From assembly GCA_902560075.1 (NCBI GenBank), contig CACEKE010000004.1, positions 41,001 to 105,000 on the forward strand: a DNA stretch of 64,000 nucleotides, in the 5' to 3' direction. The translations under genes and the position numbers were made by a program. The notes below the pieces were generated by a model. It did not search any database and was not told the origin of the DNA. It worked only from the letters and a program-made list of their open reading frames with translations. Positions 49,815 through 60,291 of this stretch are shown piece by piece. Origin of the DNA: an uncultured Pelagibacteraceae bacterium. GTDB taxonomy: Bacteria > Pseudomonadota > Alphaproteobacteria > Pelagibacterales > Pelagibacteraceae. The number at the start of each line of letters is the position of its first letter. Within the stretch, counting starts at the first letter, position 1.

Positions 49815-50912
49815 ATGAAAAATTATTTAAATTTTGAAACAGAAATCAAAGAAATAGAAAATGAACTTGATAAACTTAAAGATCCTTTTAATTCCGAGGG
49901 ATTATCACAAGTTAATACAGATAAAATTTTAATACTTGAAAAAGACCTTGATAAAAAATTAAAAAAAATTTATTCAAACCTAAATCCATGGCAAACTACA
50001 CTTGTTGCAAGACATGAAGATAGGCCTAAAGCCAAATTCTTTTTAGAAAATATATTTGAAGATTTTATACAATTATCTGGAGATAGATTTTACGGTGAGG
50101 ATAAATCTTTAATTTCGGGTTTTGCAAGATTTGAGGGAAAATCAGTATTAATACTAGGTCAAGAGAAAGGAGAAGATCTTGATACAAGAATTGAAAGAAA
50201 CTTTGGGATGATGAGACCTGAGGGATATCGAAAAAATATCAGATTGATGAAGCTAGCTGAAAAATTTAATATTCCAGTAATTTCTTTTATAGATACTCCA
50301 GGAGCATATCCAGGTGTTGGTGCAGAGGAGAGAGGACAAGCTGAGGCTATCGCTCGATCAATTGAGACTTGTATGGAGCTTACAGTTCCAAACATTTCAA
50401 TTATCATAGGGGAGGGTGGTTCTGGAGGAGCCATTGCTTTGGCCTCATCAAATAAAGTTGTTATGTTAGAAAATGCCATTTACTCTGTTATATCCCCAGA
50501 GGGCTGTGCAACAATATTATGGCGCGACCCTTCTAAGACATTGGAAGCTTCTGAAGCAATGAAATTAACATCTTCAGATCTGTTAAAATTAAATATTATA
50601 GACGAAATAATAGCTGAACCAGTTGGAGGAGCTCATAGAAATAGGGAAGAGATACTGAGAAATGTAAAAGAATCAATTTCAAAGAACCTAAATTTATTTG
50701 CAAACATGAGTCCGGATGAGATCCTTAATCACAGAAAAAATAAATTTTTATCAATAGGAAGAAACGATGGTTTTAAAGAAACGAGTAACCCTGATAGTCT
50801 CATAAGTAAAAAATCAGCACCATTAAAATTAAAAGAAAGAATAATTAAAAATAAGAATATAATAATTGTTGTAGTTGTTTTATTACTTATTTTAACAGTA
50901 TTTATATTATAA
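49815..50912 (+). CDS. accA: Acetyl-CoA carboxylase carboxyltransferase subunit alpha, with C-terminal membrane segment
   Basis: AccA partners AccD. The 365-residue protein begins MKNYLNFETEIKEIENELDKL, the usual N-terminal helix, and has LSGDRFYGED, IDTPGAYPGVGAEERGQ and GEGGSGGAIAL. The normal family ends near residue 315-320. Here about 45 more residues follow, with a basic linker (KLKERIIKNKN) and a run of about 17 hydrophobic residues (about 349-365) ending at the stop codon, which looks like a tail anchor. An upstream ATG at 49665 lies inside glcB and is rejected. Confidence 0.93.
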   Translation: MKNYLNFETEIKEIENELDKLKDPFNSEGLSQVNTDKILILEKDLDKKLKKIYSNLNPWQTTLVARHEDRPKAKFFLENIFEDFIQLSGDRFYGEDKSLISGFARFEGKSVLILGQEKGEDLDTRIERNFGMMRPEGYRKNIRLMKLAEKFNIPVISFIDTPGAYPGVGAEERGQAEAIARSIETCMELTVPNISIIIGEGGSGGAIALASSNKVVMLENAIYSVISPEGCATILWRDPSKTLEASEAMKLTSSDLLKLNIIDEIIAEPVGGAHRNREEILRNVKESISKNLNLFANMSPDEILNHRKNKFLSIGRNDGFKETSNPDSLISKKSAPLKLKERIIKNKNIIIVVVVLLLILTVFIL

Positions 50913-53432
50913 AGATCCACAACAATGTTTATATTTCTTGCCTGACCCACAAAAACACGGTTCATTTCTACCTATTTTTTTTCCTATAAATTTTGGATCA
51001 ATTTTTTTTTCGTTGGATTTTTTTTGATTATTATTATCTTGTATTATGGATATATTGGCTATTATTGTTACAAAATCAGTTTTTAATTTTTCTAATAAGT
51101 TTTCAAACAAACTAAAAGCCTCTTTCTTATACTCAATTAAAGGATCTCTATTTCCATATGATCTTAGTCCTATAACATGCCTTAATTGTTCGAGATATTG
51201 AATATGCATTTTCCAATTTTGATCTATAACTTGTAAAAAGAATTTCTTTTCTACTTCTTCATAGTTTTTTTTTCCGATTAATTTTATTCTCTCATCTTTA
51301 ATAGAAATATATTTATTTTTAATTTGTTCCAAAAATTCGCTATCAGATTTTTTTACTAATTCTGAAAATTCGTCTTCATTAAAAATTCTTCCGTAAATTT
51401 TTATAAACTTGTTCTTAAAAATATTATTTTTTGGATTTATCAAGTATTTTTGTTTTTCCTTTATTAAATCTTGATTTATTTCATCAATAAAATCATCAGT
51501 AAAATTAAAACCATCTTTATCCAAGATTATTTTTCTTCTCTGTTCAAATATAACTTGCCTTTGATCATTAAGAACATTATCAAATTTTAGTAATGTTTTT
51601 CTTATATCAAAGTTTCTAGACTCGACTTTTTGTTGAGCCCTTTCCAAAGCTTTATTTATCCATGGATGATCAATGCTTTCACCATCTTTTAAACCAAGCT
51701 TTTCAAGCATTTTATTCATTGAGTCTGATCCAAATATTCTCATTAAATCATCATCGAGACTGACATAAAATATTGAGCTGCCCTCATCACCTTGTCTACC
51801 AGATCTTCCTCTTGCTTGATTATCCACCCTTCTACTTTCCATTCTTTCTGTCCCGATAATATAGAGGCCCCCTAATTTCTTAATTTCGTTTTTTTGCTCA
51901 CTTCTATCGTTTTTCCCTCCAAGTTTAATATCTACTCCCCTTCCTGATATACTCGTCGTAATAATTATTGATCCCATTCTTCCTGCATTTGCAATTATAT
52001 CCGCCTCTCTCTCGTGATTCTTGGCATTCAAAACTAAATGTTCAATATTATTTTTTTTTAATAAATCAGAGTAATGTTCACTTTTATTAACACTCGAGGT
52101 AAAAACTAATATTGGTTGTCCTTTCTTATTAATTTCAATGATATGCTTAATTATTGAACTATCTTTTTCATTTTGAGATCTGAAGATTTGATCATTCATA
52201 TCTTTTCTTATCATTTTCTTATTTGTAGGAATAGAAACTACACTTAAATTGTAAATTTCAAAAAACTCTTCTGACTCGGTTGCTGCAGTTCCCGTACAGC
52301 CACATAACTTTTTATATAACTTAAAATAATTCTGATAGGTAATAGAAGCCAAAGTTTGGTTTTCAGATTGGACATCTAAACCTTCTTTAGCCTCTAAACT
52401 TTGATGTAATCCATCTCCAAATCTTCTTCCAGGAAGTTGACGACCAGTTTGTTCATCTATGATTATAATTTGTTTATCTTTAATAATATAATCTTTTCCA
52501 TTTACAAAAAGATGATTTGCTTTTAAAGCTTGGTTAACATAATGAACTAAACTAATATTTTCAGGATCATAAAAATTATTATTTTTTAAAACACCTGCAT
52601 TTGAAAATATATTCTCAATTCTATCTACACCTTTATCAGTCAATAAAACATTTTTATCTTTTTCATCAATTTCAAAATCACCAATATTTAATTTTTTCAC
52701 AAGTTTATTTACTGTAGTATACTGGCTAGCCTTATCTTCTGATTGTCCACTTATTATTAAAGGGGTTCTAGCTTCGTCAATTAGACATGAATCTATTTCA
52801 TCTACAATCGCATAATAATGCCCTCTTTGAACCATTGTTTCAGAAGAAAATTTCATATTATCTCTTAGGTAGTCAAAACCGAGTTCACTATTTGTAGCAT
52901 ACGTAATGTCACAATTATAATTTTTACGTCTTTCTTCATCTGATTGTCCTGAGTTTATATAGCCACAAGTCATACCTAAATAATTAAAAATCTTACCCAT
53001 ATTTTCACAGTCTCTTTTAGCTAAATAATCATTAACCGTAACCACATGAACTCCCTTTTTATTTAATGCATTTAAATATGCTGCCAATGCTATTGTTAGG
53101 GTTTTTCCTTCACCGGTTTTCATTTCCGCTATTTTTGCGTCATTTAATACAACTCCCCCAACAATCTGAACATCAAAATGTCTTTCATTAAATATTCTTT
53201 TTGAGCTTTCTCTGACTAATGCATAAGCTACCGGGAGTATCTCATTAAGTGATTTACCATTACTTAGTTGTTTTATTAACTTTTCTGTTTTATCTTTAAA
53301 CTGATTTTGACTTAGAACTGAAATTTCTTTTTCTAAGCTATTTACTTTAAGAACAATTTTATCAATTTTATCTAATTCCTTTTGATTATTAGACCTTATA
53401 AACTTAGATAAAAATTTTATTGGATTTATCAT
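50907..53432 (-). CDS. secA: Preprotein translocase ATPase SecA
   Basis: SecA drives export through SecYEG. The 841-residue protein has Walker A EMKTGEGKTL, the DEAD-like VDEIDSCLIDEARTP, helicase motif VI region DNQARGRSGRQGDEGSS, and a C-terminal zinc tail CFCGSGKKYKHCC that binds SecB or ribosomes. It is somewhat shorter than the E. coli protein because of a reduced linker. It diverges from argJ and its stop overlaps accA by 6 bases. Confidence 0.97.
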   Translation of the reverse strand: MINPIKFLSKFIRSNNQKELDKIDKIVLKVNSLEKEISVLSQNQFKDKTEKLIKQLSNGKSLNEILPVAYALVRESSKRIFNERHFDVQIVGGVVLNDAKIAEMKTGEGKTLTIALAAYLNALNKKGVHVVTVNDYLAKRDCENMGKIFNYLGMTCGYINSGQSDEERRKNYNCDITYATNSELGFDYLRDNMKFSSETMVQRGHYYAIVDEIDSCLIDEARTPLIISGQSEDKASQYTTVNKLVKKLNIGDFEIDEKDKNVLLTDKGVDRIENIFSNAGVLKNNNFYDPENISLVHYVNQALKANHLFVNGKDYIIKDKQIIIIDEQTGRQLPGRRFGDGLHQSLEAKEGLDVQSENQTLASITYQNYFKLYKKLCGCTGTAATESEEFFEIYNLSVVSIPTNKKMIRKDMNDQIFRSQNEKDSSIIKHIIEINKKGQPILVFTSSVNKSEHYSDLLKKNNIEHLVLNAKNHEREADIIANAGRMGSIIITTSISGRGVDIKLGGKNDRSEQKNEIKKLGGLYIIGTERMESRRVDNQARGRSGRQGDEGSSIFYVSLDDDLMRIFGSDSMNKMLEKLGLKDGESIDHPWINKALERAQQKVESRNFDIRKTLLKFDNVLNDQRQVIFEQRRKIILDKDGFNFTDDFIDEINQDLIKEKQKYLINPKNNIFKNKFIKIYGRIFNEDEFSELVKKSDSEFLEQIKNKYISIKDERIKLIGKKNYEEVEKKFFLQVIDQNWKMHIQYLEQLRHVIGLRSYGNRDPLIEYKKEAFSLFENLLEKLKTDFVTIIANISIIQDNNNQKKSNEKKIDPKFIGKKIGRNEPCFCGSGKKYKHCCGSL

Positions 53433-53502
53433 TATTTAATAATTTGATGTATAATTATTCCTCACTATTTAATATAGTAATTAACAGAAAAAATTAAATA
53501 GT

Positions 53503-54804
53503 ATGGCAATAAAGATAAGTAATTTCTTTAATTATCAAAATAATAACTCTAAAATCGGAGATTTTCAGGATTTAGAGCATATAGATGGAGTCTCAATTTC
53601 AGCTACAAGTGCCAATCTATATAACATTAAGAGAGACGATGTGGTTATGTTCTATTTTAGAAAAGGCGCTTCATATGCATCTGTATACACCCAATCAAAA
53701 ATTGTTTCAGAAAATATTAAATGGAATCAAAAAATTAAAACAAAAAAAATTAGAGGCATAATTATTAATGCTAGAAATGCAAATGCATTCACAGGAATTG
53801 AGGGTTTTAATAGCTTAAAAGTTATAGCTGAAAATTTAGCGGACGGACTTAGCATTAAACAAAAAAGTGATGAAGAGCAACCAGTAAGAATTAAACCAAA
53901 TGAAATACTATTCGCTTGCACAGGGACTATTGGTGAGCCTTTTCCTCAAAAAAAAATCGTTGAGTGCATACCATCTCTTTTGAAAAATTTAAAATATACA
54001 CAAAATAAATATCTTTGGATAAAAGCATCAATGGGTATTTTGACCACTGATACGAAACCAAAAATGGCTATGAATGAATGCAAAATTGGAAATACGAATG
54101 TAAAAATATACGGAATAGCGAAAGGCTCAGGTATGATCTATCCAAACATGGCCACAACTTTAGGATTCATTTTTACTGATGCAAAGCTATCATCATCAAT
54201 ATTAAAAAAAATATTGAAAAAGGGAATTACTAATTCATTTAATGCTATTTCCTGTGATGGAGACACAAGTACCAACGATATGGTTTCTATTTTTGCAACT
54301 GGCGAAGCAAAAAATTCAGAGATAAAAAATGTTAATGACCAGAAATTAAATGAATTTCAAAAAAAAGTTGATGATGTAATGCTAAATCTAGCAAAAAGTG
54401 TTGTTGCAGACGGTGAAGGAGCTTCAAAATTTATAACTATATCAGTTATGAATTGCAAGAATGACGAAGATGCAAAAAAAATTGCATTCTCAATTGCTAA
54501 TTCGCCTTTAGTAAAAACAGCGATTAATGGTGAGGATCCAAATTGGGGAAGGATTATAATGGCAGTAGGCAAGACAAATGCAAAGTTAAATTTAAAAAAA
54601 CTAAAATTAATGCTTGGTAATATTAAAATAATTGACAATGGTGAATTATATTCAAAATACAACGAAGTAGAAGCAGCAGAATATATGAAAAATGAAAAAA
54701 TAGACATCTTTATTGATTTAAACATGGGAAATAAAAATTTTACTGGATATACAATGGATTTAAGTAAAGAATATATTAATATTAATTCTGATTATAGATC
54801 ATAA
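53503..54804 (+). CDS. argJ: Bifunctional glutamate N-acetyltransferase/amino-acid acetyltransferase
   Basis: ArgJ recycles the acetyl group from acetylornithine to glutamate, making arginine synthesis cyclic. The 433-residue precursor has the self-cleavage site in KGSGMIYPNMATTLGF, where the bond before the nucleophilic Thr is cut to alpha and beta chains, and CDGDTSTNDM in the beta chain. Sitting divergent from secA is typical of alphaproteobacteria. Confidence 0.95.
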   Translation: MAIKISNFFNYQNNNSKIGDFQDLEHIDGVSISATSANLYNIKRDDVVMFYFRKGASYASVYTQSKIVSENIKWNQKIKTKKIRGIIINARNANAFTGIEGFNSLKVIAENLADGLSIKQKSDEEQPVRIKPNEILFACTGTIGEPFPQKKIVECIPSLLKNLKYTQNKYLWIKASMGILTTDTKPKMAMNECKIGNTNVKIYGIAKGSGMIYPNMATTLGFIFTDAKLSSSILKKILKKGITNSFNAISCDGDTSTNDMVSIFATGEAKNSEIKNVNDQKLNEFQKKVDDVMLNLAKSVVADGEGASKFITISVMNCKNDEDAKKIAFSIANSPLVKTAINGEDPNWGRIIMAVGKTNAKLNLKKLKLMLGNIKIIDNGELYSKYNEVEAAEYMKNEKIDIFIDLNMGNKNFTGYTMDLSKEYININSDYRS

Positions 54805-54842
54805 ATTATTGAAATTTCTAAATTAAATACTAAATAATAATT

Positions 54843-55268
54843 ATGATAAAGTATAAATTACAATGTAAGAAATGTTCTAAAACTTTTGATAGTTGGTTTA
54901 GTTCATCTAAAGAATTTGAAAGGATTAAAAAGTTAAAATTACTAAATTGTAACTATTGTAAGTCAAAAAATATAGATAAAACTTTAATGGCACCCAATTT
55001 AAAATCAACAAACAGAAATGAATTAAGCATTAATGAAAATAATATTAAAGAATTGAAAAAGCAAATTCGAGTCTATCAAAATTTTATAAAAAAAAATTTT
55101 AAGTTTGTAGGAGATAGCTTTGCTTATGAGGCAAGATCTATTCACTATTCTAACAAAAAAGGTGGAAAAGGAATCTTTGGTAGAGCAAAAATAGAAGATA
55201 TTAGAGAATTAAAAGAGGAAGGAATTAATACGCAAGTTTTACCTTGGTTTGAAGATAAAGAGAATTAA
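54843..55268 (+). CDS. DUF1178 family protein
   Basis: This 141-residue protein has an N-terminal zinc-ribbon-like part (CKKCSKTFDSWF, then CNYCKS), the MAPNL segment, a charged helical middle and a C-terminal region ending in QVLPWFEDKEN. This matches DUF1178, whose members sit near argJ or ubiG-type genes in alphaproteobacteria. The function is unknown. Its stop shares TTAA (55265-55268) with the opposing ubiG. Confidence 0.82.
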   Translation: MIKYKLQCKKCSKTFDSWFSSSKEFERIKKLKLLNCNYCKSKNIDKTLMAPNLKSTNRNELSINENNIKELKKQIRVYQNFIKKNFKFVGDSFAYEARSIHYSNKKGGKGIFGRAKIEDIRELKEEGINTQVLPWFEDKEN

Positions 55269-56005
55269 GTCTTTATAAAATTAGAAATATAATTTACAGA
55301 GCTATCTTTGCTCAATTTCCAATTATTTAGGAATAGGTCCAGTTTAACACCATCTAATTTATTAAATCTCAAAGAGTTTTGTCTTGCTATCTTTTTTAAT
55401 TTATCAGGTTTTACAAATTTTTCCCAATCATGGGTTCCTATTGGCAACCATTTCAAAATATATTCAGCACCTATTATTGCAAAAAGGTATGATTTTAATG
55501 TTTTGTTGATTGTTGCCACATACATTAAACCATTTTTTTTCAAAAATTTAGAAGTCTGATTTAAAAATAAATTTAGATCTTGTACATGTTCAACGATCTC
55601 CATATTTAATATAACATCAAATTTAATTTTTGATTTAAAATCTTCAGGGGTTGTACATAAATACTTAATTTTTAAATCACCTTTTTGTAAATGTTTCTTT
55701 GCAACTTCAATGTTATTTTTAGAGGCATCTATTCCTACTACTTTCGCACCGAGTCTTGATAGGGGTTCAGTTAATAGCCCTCCACCACAACCAACATCAA
55801 GTATGTTTAATCCCTTCAAAGGTTTAATTTTTTTATTAATTTTAAAATGAGAGATTGTATTTTCTATTATATATTTAACTCTGATTGGGTTAAATTTATG
55901 CAATGGCATAAATTTTCCATTTGGATCCCACCATTCTTCTGACATTCTGGAAAATTTATCAATTTCTTCTTTTATTACTGTTGAATTCCTCATTCTTGTT
56001 GACAT
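55265..56005 (-). CDS. ubiG: Ubiquinone biosynthesis O-methyltransferase
   Basis: UbiG performs both O-methylations in ubiquinone synthesis using SAM. The 246-residue protein has EWWDPNGKFMPLHKFNPIRV, the diagnostic UbiG opening, motif I ILDVGCGGGLL, and the MEIVEHV motif. Ubiquinone is the respiratory quinone here, consistent with the cytochrome c and the NDUFA9-like gene. It diverges from lysC across 54 bases, a conserved alphaproteobacterial pairing. Confidence 0.95.
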   Translation of the reverse strand: MSTRMRNSTVIKEEIDKFSRMSEEWWDPNGKFMPLHKFNPIRVKYIIENTISHFKINKKIKPLKGLNILDVGCGGGLLTEPLSRLGAKVVGIDASKNNIEVAKKHLQKGDLKIKYLCTTPEDFKSKIKFDVILNMEIVEHVQDLNLFLNQTSKFLKKNGLMYVATINKTLKSYLFAIIGAEYILKWLPIGTHDWEKFVKPDKLKKIARQNSLRFNKLDGVKLDLFLNNWKLSKDSSVNYISNFIKT

Positions 56006-56059
56006 AATAATCTAGATGTATTTTATGAGATTATTTAGAGTTAAATGTAAATTTTATCA

Positions 56060-57271
56060 ATGAAAATCGTCGTTTTAAAATTTGGTGGTACATCAGTTGG
56101 CACAATAGATCGAATAAAAAAAGTTGCCAATATCATTGGTACATATAAAAAAAAAGGTTATCATGTAGTTGTAGTATCTTCTGCCATGAGTGGATATACG
56201 AATGATTTAATAAGAAAATCTGAAAAAGTAGCTGAAAATTTCAAAAAAACCGAGTACGATACTTTAGTGTCCGTCGGTGAGCAAATTTCATGCTCTTTAA
56301 TAGCCGGTAGGCTAAATCATATTGGTCATTTTTCAAAATCTATGATGGGTTGGCAGATTCCCATTTATACAGATGATAATTACAGCAACGCAAAAATTAA
56401 AAGTGTAAACACTTCGAAAATAAAAAAATATTTAAAACAAGGTTGTATACCAATTATAGCAGGTTTTCAGGGTATAGACAAAAATGAGAGGATCACCACA
56501 CTTGGCAGAGGTGGATCAGATTACTCAGCGATTGTTATAGCAAAATACCTAAAAGCCATCAAATGCATAATATATACAGACGTTATCGGAGTAATGACCA
56601 CTGATCCTAAAGTTTATAAGAGAGCTAGAAAAATTAGAGTAATTTCATATGAAGAAATGCTTGAAATGTCATCATTAGGATCGAAAGTCATGCAATCTAA
56701 TTCTGTTCAGGATGCAAGATTAAGTAGAATTGATGTAAACGTAAAATCATCTTTTGTTAAAAATGCTGGTACACTAATAACTAAGCGAAATAATATAATT
56801 AATCATAAAGTGATAACAGGAATTTCTGTAACAAAAAATGATGCTAAAATTACGCTTGTCGGGGTTGTTGATAGACCTGGAGTTGCTGCATCAATATTTA
56901 AACCATTATCTGATAATAATGTAAACGTTGACATGGTTGTTCAAAATATTTCTGCAGATGGTCATAAAACAGATATTACATTTACTATTAATTCAAAAGA
57001 TTTAAATAAAACTCAAAAATTAATAAAAAATAATAAAAGAATAAAATTCAAAAAAACAATCTTTGACCAAAGTGTGTCCAAAGTTTCAATAATTGGTGTT
57101 GGTATGATTACAACTCCTGGAGTTACTTTTAGAATGTTCCAAGCTTTAAGTAGAAAAAATATTAATATTTTAGCAATTTCAACATCTGAAATTAAGATAT
57201 CTGTACTAATAAATAGAAAAAATGTGATAAAAGCAGTTGCCACTCTCCATAAAGAATTTAAACTTGATTGA
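56060..57271 (+). CDS. lysC: Aspartate kinase
   Basis: LysC phosphorylates aspartate, the entry to lysine, threonine and methionine. The 403-residue protein has KFGGTSVG (7-14), LGRGGSDYSA, the TTDPKVY segment and two C-terminal ACT domains (from about residue 255, RPGVAASIFKPL and PGVTFRMFQAL), so feedback inhibition is expected. It begins a rightward run with ispG, prfA, prmC and a DUF4167 gene. Confidence 0.96.
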   Translation: MKIVVLKFGGTSVGTIDRIKKVANIIGTYKKKGYHVVVVSSAMSGYTNDLIRKSEKVAENFKKTEYDTLVSVGEQISCSLIAGRLNHIGHFSKSMMGWQIPIYTDDNYSNAKIKSVNTSKIKKYLKQGCIPIIAGFQGIDKNERITTLGRGGSDYSAIVIAKYLKAIKCIIYTDVIGVMTTDPKVYKRARKIRVISYEEMLEMSSLGSKVMQSNSVQDARLSRIDVNVKSSFVKNAGTLITKRNNIINHKVITGISVTKNDAKITLVGVVDRPGVAASIFKPLSDNNVNVDMVVQNISADGHKTDITFTINSKDLNKTQKLIKNNKRIKFKKTIFDQSVSKVSIIGVGMITTPGVTFRMFQALSRKNINILAISTSEIKISVLINRKNVIKAVATLHKEFKLD

Positions 57272-57274
57272 TTA

Positions 57275-58369
57275 ATGAATATTAGACCTTTCAGAGACAT
57301 AAAAAGAAAAAAAACTAAAGAGATAAAAGTTGGTGATGTTTATATTGGTAATAATAATCCTATAAGCGTTCAATCTATGACCAATACTTTAACAACTGAT
57401 ATTAAATCAACCTTGAAACAGATTGATTTAATTGCAAATGAAGGAGGAGACTTAGTAAGAGTATCAGTGCCTGATGAGAATAGTTCTCTAGCATTAAAAG
57501 ATATATGCAAACATTCTCAAGTCCCTATAATAGCCGATATTCATTATCACTATAGAAGAGCTTTAGAGGCCGCAGATAATGGAGCAAAATGTTTAAGAAT
57601 TAACCCTGGTAATATTGGTGATCAAAAAAAAATTAAAGAAGTTATATCTGCAGCAAAAAATAATGATTGTGCAATACGAGTTGGAGTTAATGCGGGTTCA
57701 TTAGAGGAAGATTTGCTAAACAAGTACAAAGAACCATGTCCTGAAGCTTTAGTTGAAAGTGCAATGAGAAATATAAGTTTTTTAGAAGATGAGGATTTTT
57801 TTAATTTTAAAATTAGCGTTAAATCATCGGATGTTTTTTTAGCTATCGCTGCTTATAAACAATTATCAGATAAGGTAGACTATCCTTTGCATTTAGGAAT
57901 CACGGAGTCAGGCAGTTATATACCAGGTAGCATTAAGTCTTCAATTGGAATAGGTTCGTTACTTTTAGATGGTATTGGTGATACAATTAGAGTCTCACTT
58001 TCTGATGATCCCGTTAAAGAGATAAAAATTGCAAATGAAATATTAAAATCACTAAATTTAAGAAATAAAGGCGTAAAAATCATTTCCTGCCCATCATGTG
58101 CTAGACAAGGGTTTGACGTAATTGAAACGGTAAAAATTTTGGAAGAAAAACTCTCACATATTAAAAAGCCAATTACATTATCTATTATTGGATGTGTAGT
58201 AAATGGACCTGGTGAGGCATCCCAGACCGACATTGGTGTAACAGGGGGTGGTAAAGATAGTAATATGCTATACATACATGGGGTACAAAATAGAAAAATT
58301 TCTAACAAAAATATAATTTCTGAAATAGTAAATTTAGTTGAAAAAAAAGTCTTAGAATTAGAAAAATAA
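57275..58369 (+). CDS. ispG: 4-hydroxy-3-methylbut-2-enyl-diphosphate synthase
   Basis: IspG (GcpE) is the [4Fe-4S] enzyme that forms HMBPP in the MEP isoprenoid pathway, feeding ubiquinone and undecaprenol. The 364-residue protein has [30 protein letters not shown] and the cluster ligands in [10 protein letters not shown] and [10 protein letters not shown]. It starts 3 bases after lysC and ends 3 bases before prfA. Confidence 0.96.
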   Translation: MNIRPFRDIKRKKTKEIKVGDVYIGNNNPISVQSMTNTLTTDIKSTLKQIDLIANEGGDLVRVSVPDENSSLALKDICKHSQVPIIADIHYHYRRALEAADNGAKCLRINPGNIGDQKKIKEVISAAKNNDCAIRVGVNAGSLEEDLLNKYKEPCPEALVESAMRNISFLEDEDFFNFKISVKSSDVFLAIAAYKQLSDKVDYPLHLGITESGSYIPGSIKSSIGIGSLLLDGIGDTIRVSLSDDPVKEIKIANEILKSLNLRNKGVKIISCPSCARQGFDVIETVKILEEKLSHIKKPITLSIIGCVVNGPGEASQTDIGVTGGGKDSNMLYIHGVQNRKISNKNIISEIVNLVEKKVLELEK

Positions 58370-58372
58370 TCC

Positions 58373-59446
58373 ATGATACCTTTAAAAAAAATTAGAGAGA
58401 TTATCTCTCAGCATAATGAAATAGAGCAAAGTTTGTCCTCTGGGACAATAAATAAAAAAGATTTTGCTAAGAAATCTAAAGAATATTCTGATCTAAATGA
58501 AATTATCAAAAGCGCGAAAGAATATGAAAATTTTGATGCAATTAAAAGCGATTTAGAAATAATAATAAATGATAATAAAAATGAGCCTGATATTAAAAAT
58601 CTTGCAAAAAACGAATTATCAGATCTTATTGAAAAAAATATAGTTAACGAAAAAAAGCTAAAATTATTTCTTTTACCAAAAGATGAAGCAGACACAAAAA
58701 ATGCAATCTTAGAAATAAGGGCTGGCACAGGAGGATTAGAGGCAAGTCTTTTCGCTGGAGATCTATTTAAAATGTACGAAAAAGTTTGCAATAAAAAAAA
58801 ATGGAATTTAGAAATAATTAGTATCTCAAAAAGTGAAGCTGGGGGTTTAAAAGAGGTAATAGCTGTAATAAAAGGCAAAAATATTTATTCTTCATTGAAA
58901 TATGAAAGTGGCGTTCATAGAGTTCAAAGAGTTCCAGATACCGAGACTCAAGGCAGAATACACACGTCTGCAGCAACTGTAGCTGTTTTGCCGGAGGCAG
59001 AGGATTTTGATGTTAAGTTAGAAGATAAAGATTTAAGAATCGATGTTTTTAGGAGCAGCGGCCCAGGTGGACAAAGCGTAAATACGACAGATAGTGCAGT
59101 AAGAATCACACACATTCCCTCAGGAATAGTTGTAAGTCAACAAGACGAGAAATCTCAAATTAGAAATAAAGAAAAAGGCCTTAAAATTCTTAGATCAAGA
59201 ATATATGAATTTGAAAGACAAAAAAGGGAAAACGAAAGATCTAAAGATAGAAAAAATAAAATTGGTTCCGGAGATAGATCTGAAAGAATTAGAACCTATA
59301 ATTTTCCACAAGGAAGAGTTACAGATCATAGAATAAATTTAACACTTCATAAATTAGAGGAATTTATGCAAGGTGAGATTTTTGAAGAAATGAATGAAAC
59401 TTTGCTTTTACGTGCTCAAGAAAATGAATTAGAAGAGTTGAGCTGA
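58373..59446 (+). CDS. prfA: Peptide chain release factor 1
   Basis: RF1 terminates translation at UAA and UAG. The 357-residue protein has the codon-reading tripeptide region [11 protein letters not shown] (P-x-T form, distinguishing RF1 from RF2's SPF) and the catalytic GGQ in [16 protein letters not shown]. It overlaps prmC by one base (TGATG), and PrmC methylates the glutamine of this GGQ. Confidence 0.96.
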   Translation: MIPLKKIREIISQHNEIEQSLSSGTINKKDFAKKSKEYSDLNEIIKSAKEYENFDAIKSDLEIIINDNKNEPDIKNLAKNELSDLIEKNIVNEKKLKLFLLPKDEADTKNAILEIRAGTGGLEASLFAGDLFKMYEKVCNKKKWNLEIISISKSEAGGLKEVIAVIKGKNIYSSLKYESGVHRVQRVPDTETQGRIHTSAATVAVLPEAEDFDVKLEDKDLRIDVFRSSGPGGQSVNTTDSAVRITHIPSGIVVSQQDEKSQIRNKEKGLKILRSRIYEFERQKRENERSKDRKNKIGSGDRSERIRTYNFPQGRVTDHRINLTLHKLEEFMQGEIFEEMNETLLLRAQENELEELS

Positions 59447-60288
59447 TGAATTCTATTGAATTAATTAGAATAGGAACAAAAATTTTACAGAAAAGTTCAA
59501 AAATTAGTGCTGGATTAGATAGTGAACTAATATTATCAAATATATTAAAAACAACACGTGAAAAATTGATTATTCATCCTAAAAAAAATATTAATAAAAT
59601 CTTAGAAAATAAATTTAACTCCGACATAAAAGCAAGAAAGTTGAACAAACCAATAGCTTACATACTGGGATATAAAGAATTTTGGAAACAAAAGTTCGTT
59701 ACTGACAATAATGTGCTTATTCCAAGACCAGATACTGAGCTAATTGTAGAAAATGTCATAAAAAATTTTAAAAAAAAAGAGAGTAAAAATGTTCTAGATA
59801 TTGGTACTGGATCAGGATGTATAATATTAAGCATTCTATCAGAGAGAAAAAAATTTAAAGGTATCGGAATTGATACAAGCAAACACGCTATAAATGTTGC
59901 AAAAATCAATGCAAAAATGCAACAGTTTGGAAATAGAATAAGATTTATCAATACTGATATTGACAATTTTTTTTCATGCAAATATGATTTAATTGTTTCA
60001 AATCCTCCATATATTAAAAAAAGTAAGTTGAGCAGTTTGATAGAGGATATTAGAAATTTTGAGCCAAAGCTGGCACTTGATGGAGGTCCAGATGGTTTTT
60101 CAACGATTTTAAAAGTTATTGTAAAAAGTTCAAAACTGTTAAAAAAAAAAGGTATGTTATTTATAGAAATTGATAATACACAAGTAATAAAAACTAAAGA
60201 AATGCTTAAGAAATATAAATTCTTTACAAAAGATGTATGTAAAGATCTAAGCGGTAATAATAGATGTATAATTGCTATTAAACTTTAA
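59446..60288 (+). CDS. prmC: Release factor glutamine methyltransferase
   Basis: PrmC methylates the GGQ glutamine of RF1 and RF2 with SAM. The 280-residue protein has an N-terminal helical domain, then motif I VLDIGTGSGCI, the catalytic NPPYI motif, and the PRPDTELIVE segment in the linker. It is coupled to prfA. Length and order are typical. Confidence 0.96.
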   Translation: MNSIELIRIGTKILQKSSKISAGLDSELILSNILKTTREKLIIHPKKNINKILENKFNSDIKARKLNKPIAYILGYKEFWKQKFVTDNNVLIPRPDTELIVENVIKNFKKKESKNVLDIGTGSGCIILSILSERKKFKGIGIDTSKHAINVAKINAKMQQFGNRIRFINTDIDNFFSCKYDLIVSNPPYIKKSKLSSLIEDIRNFEPKLALDGGPDGFSTILKVIVKSSKLLKKKGMLFIEIDNTQVIKTKEMLKKYKFFTKDVCKDLSGNNRCIIAIKL

Positions 60289-60291
60289 AAC

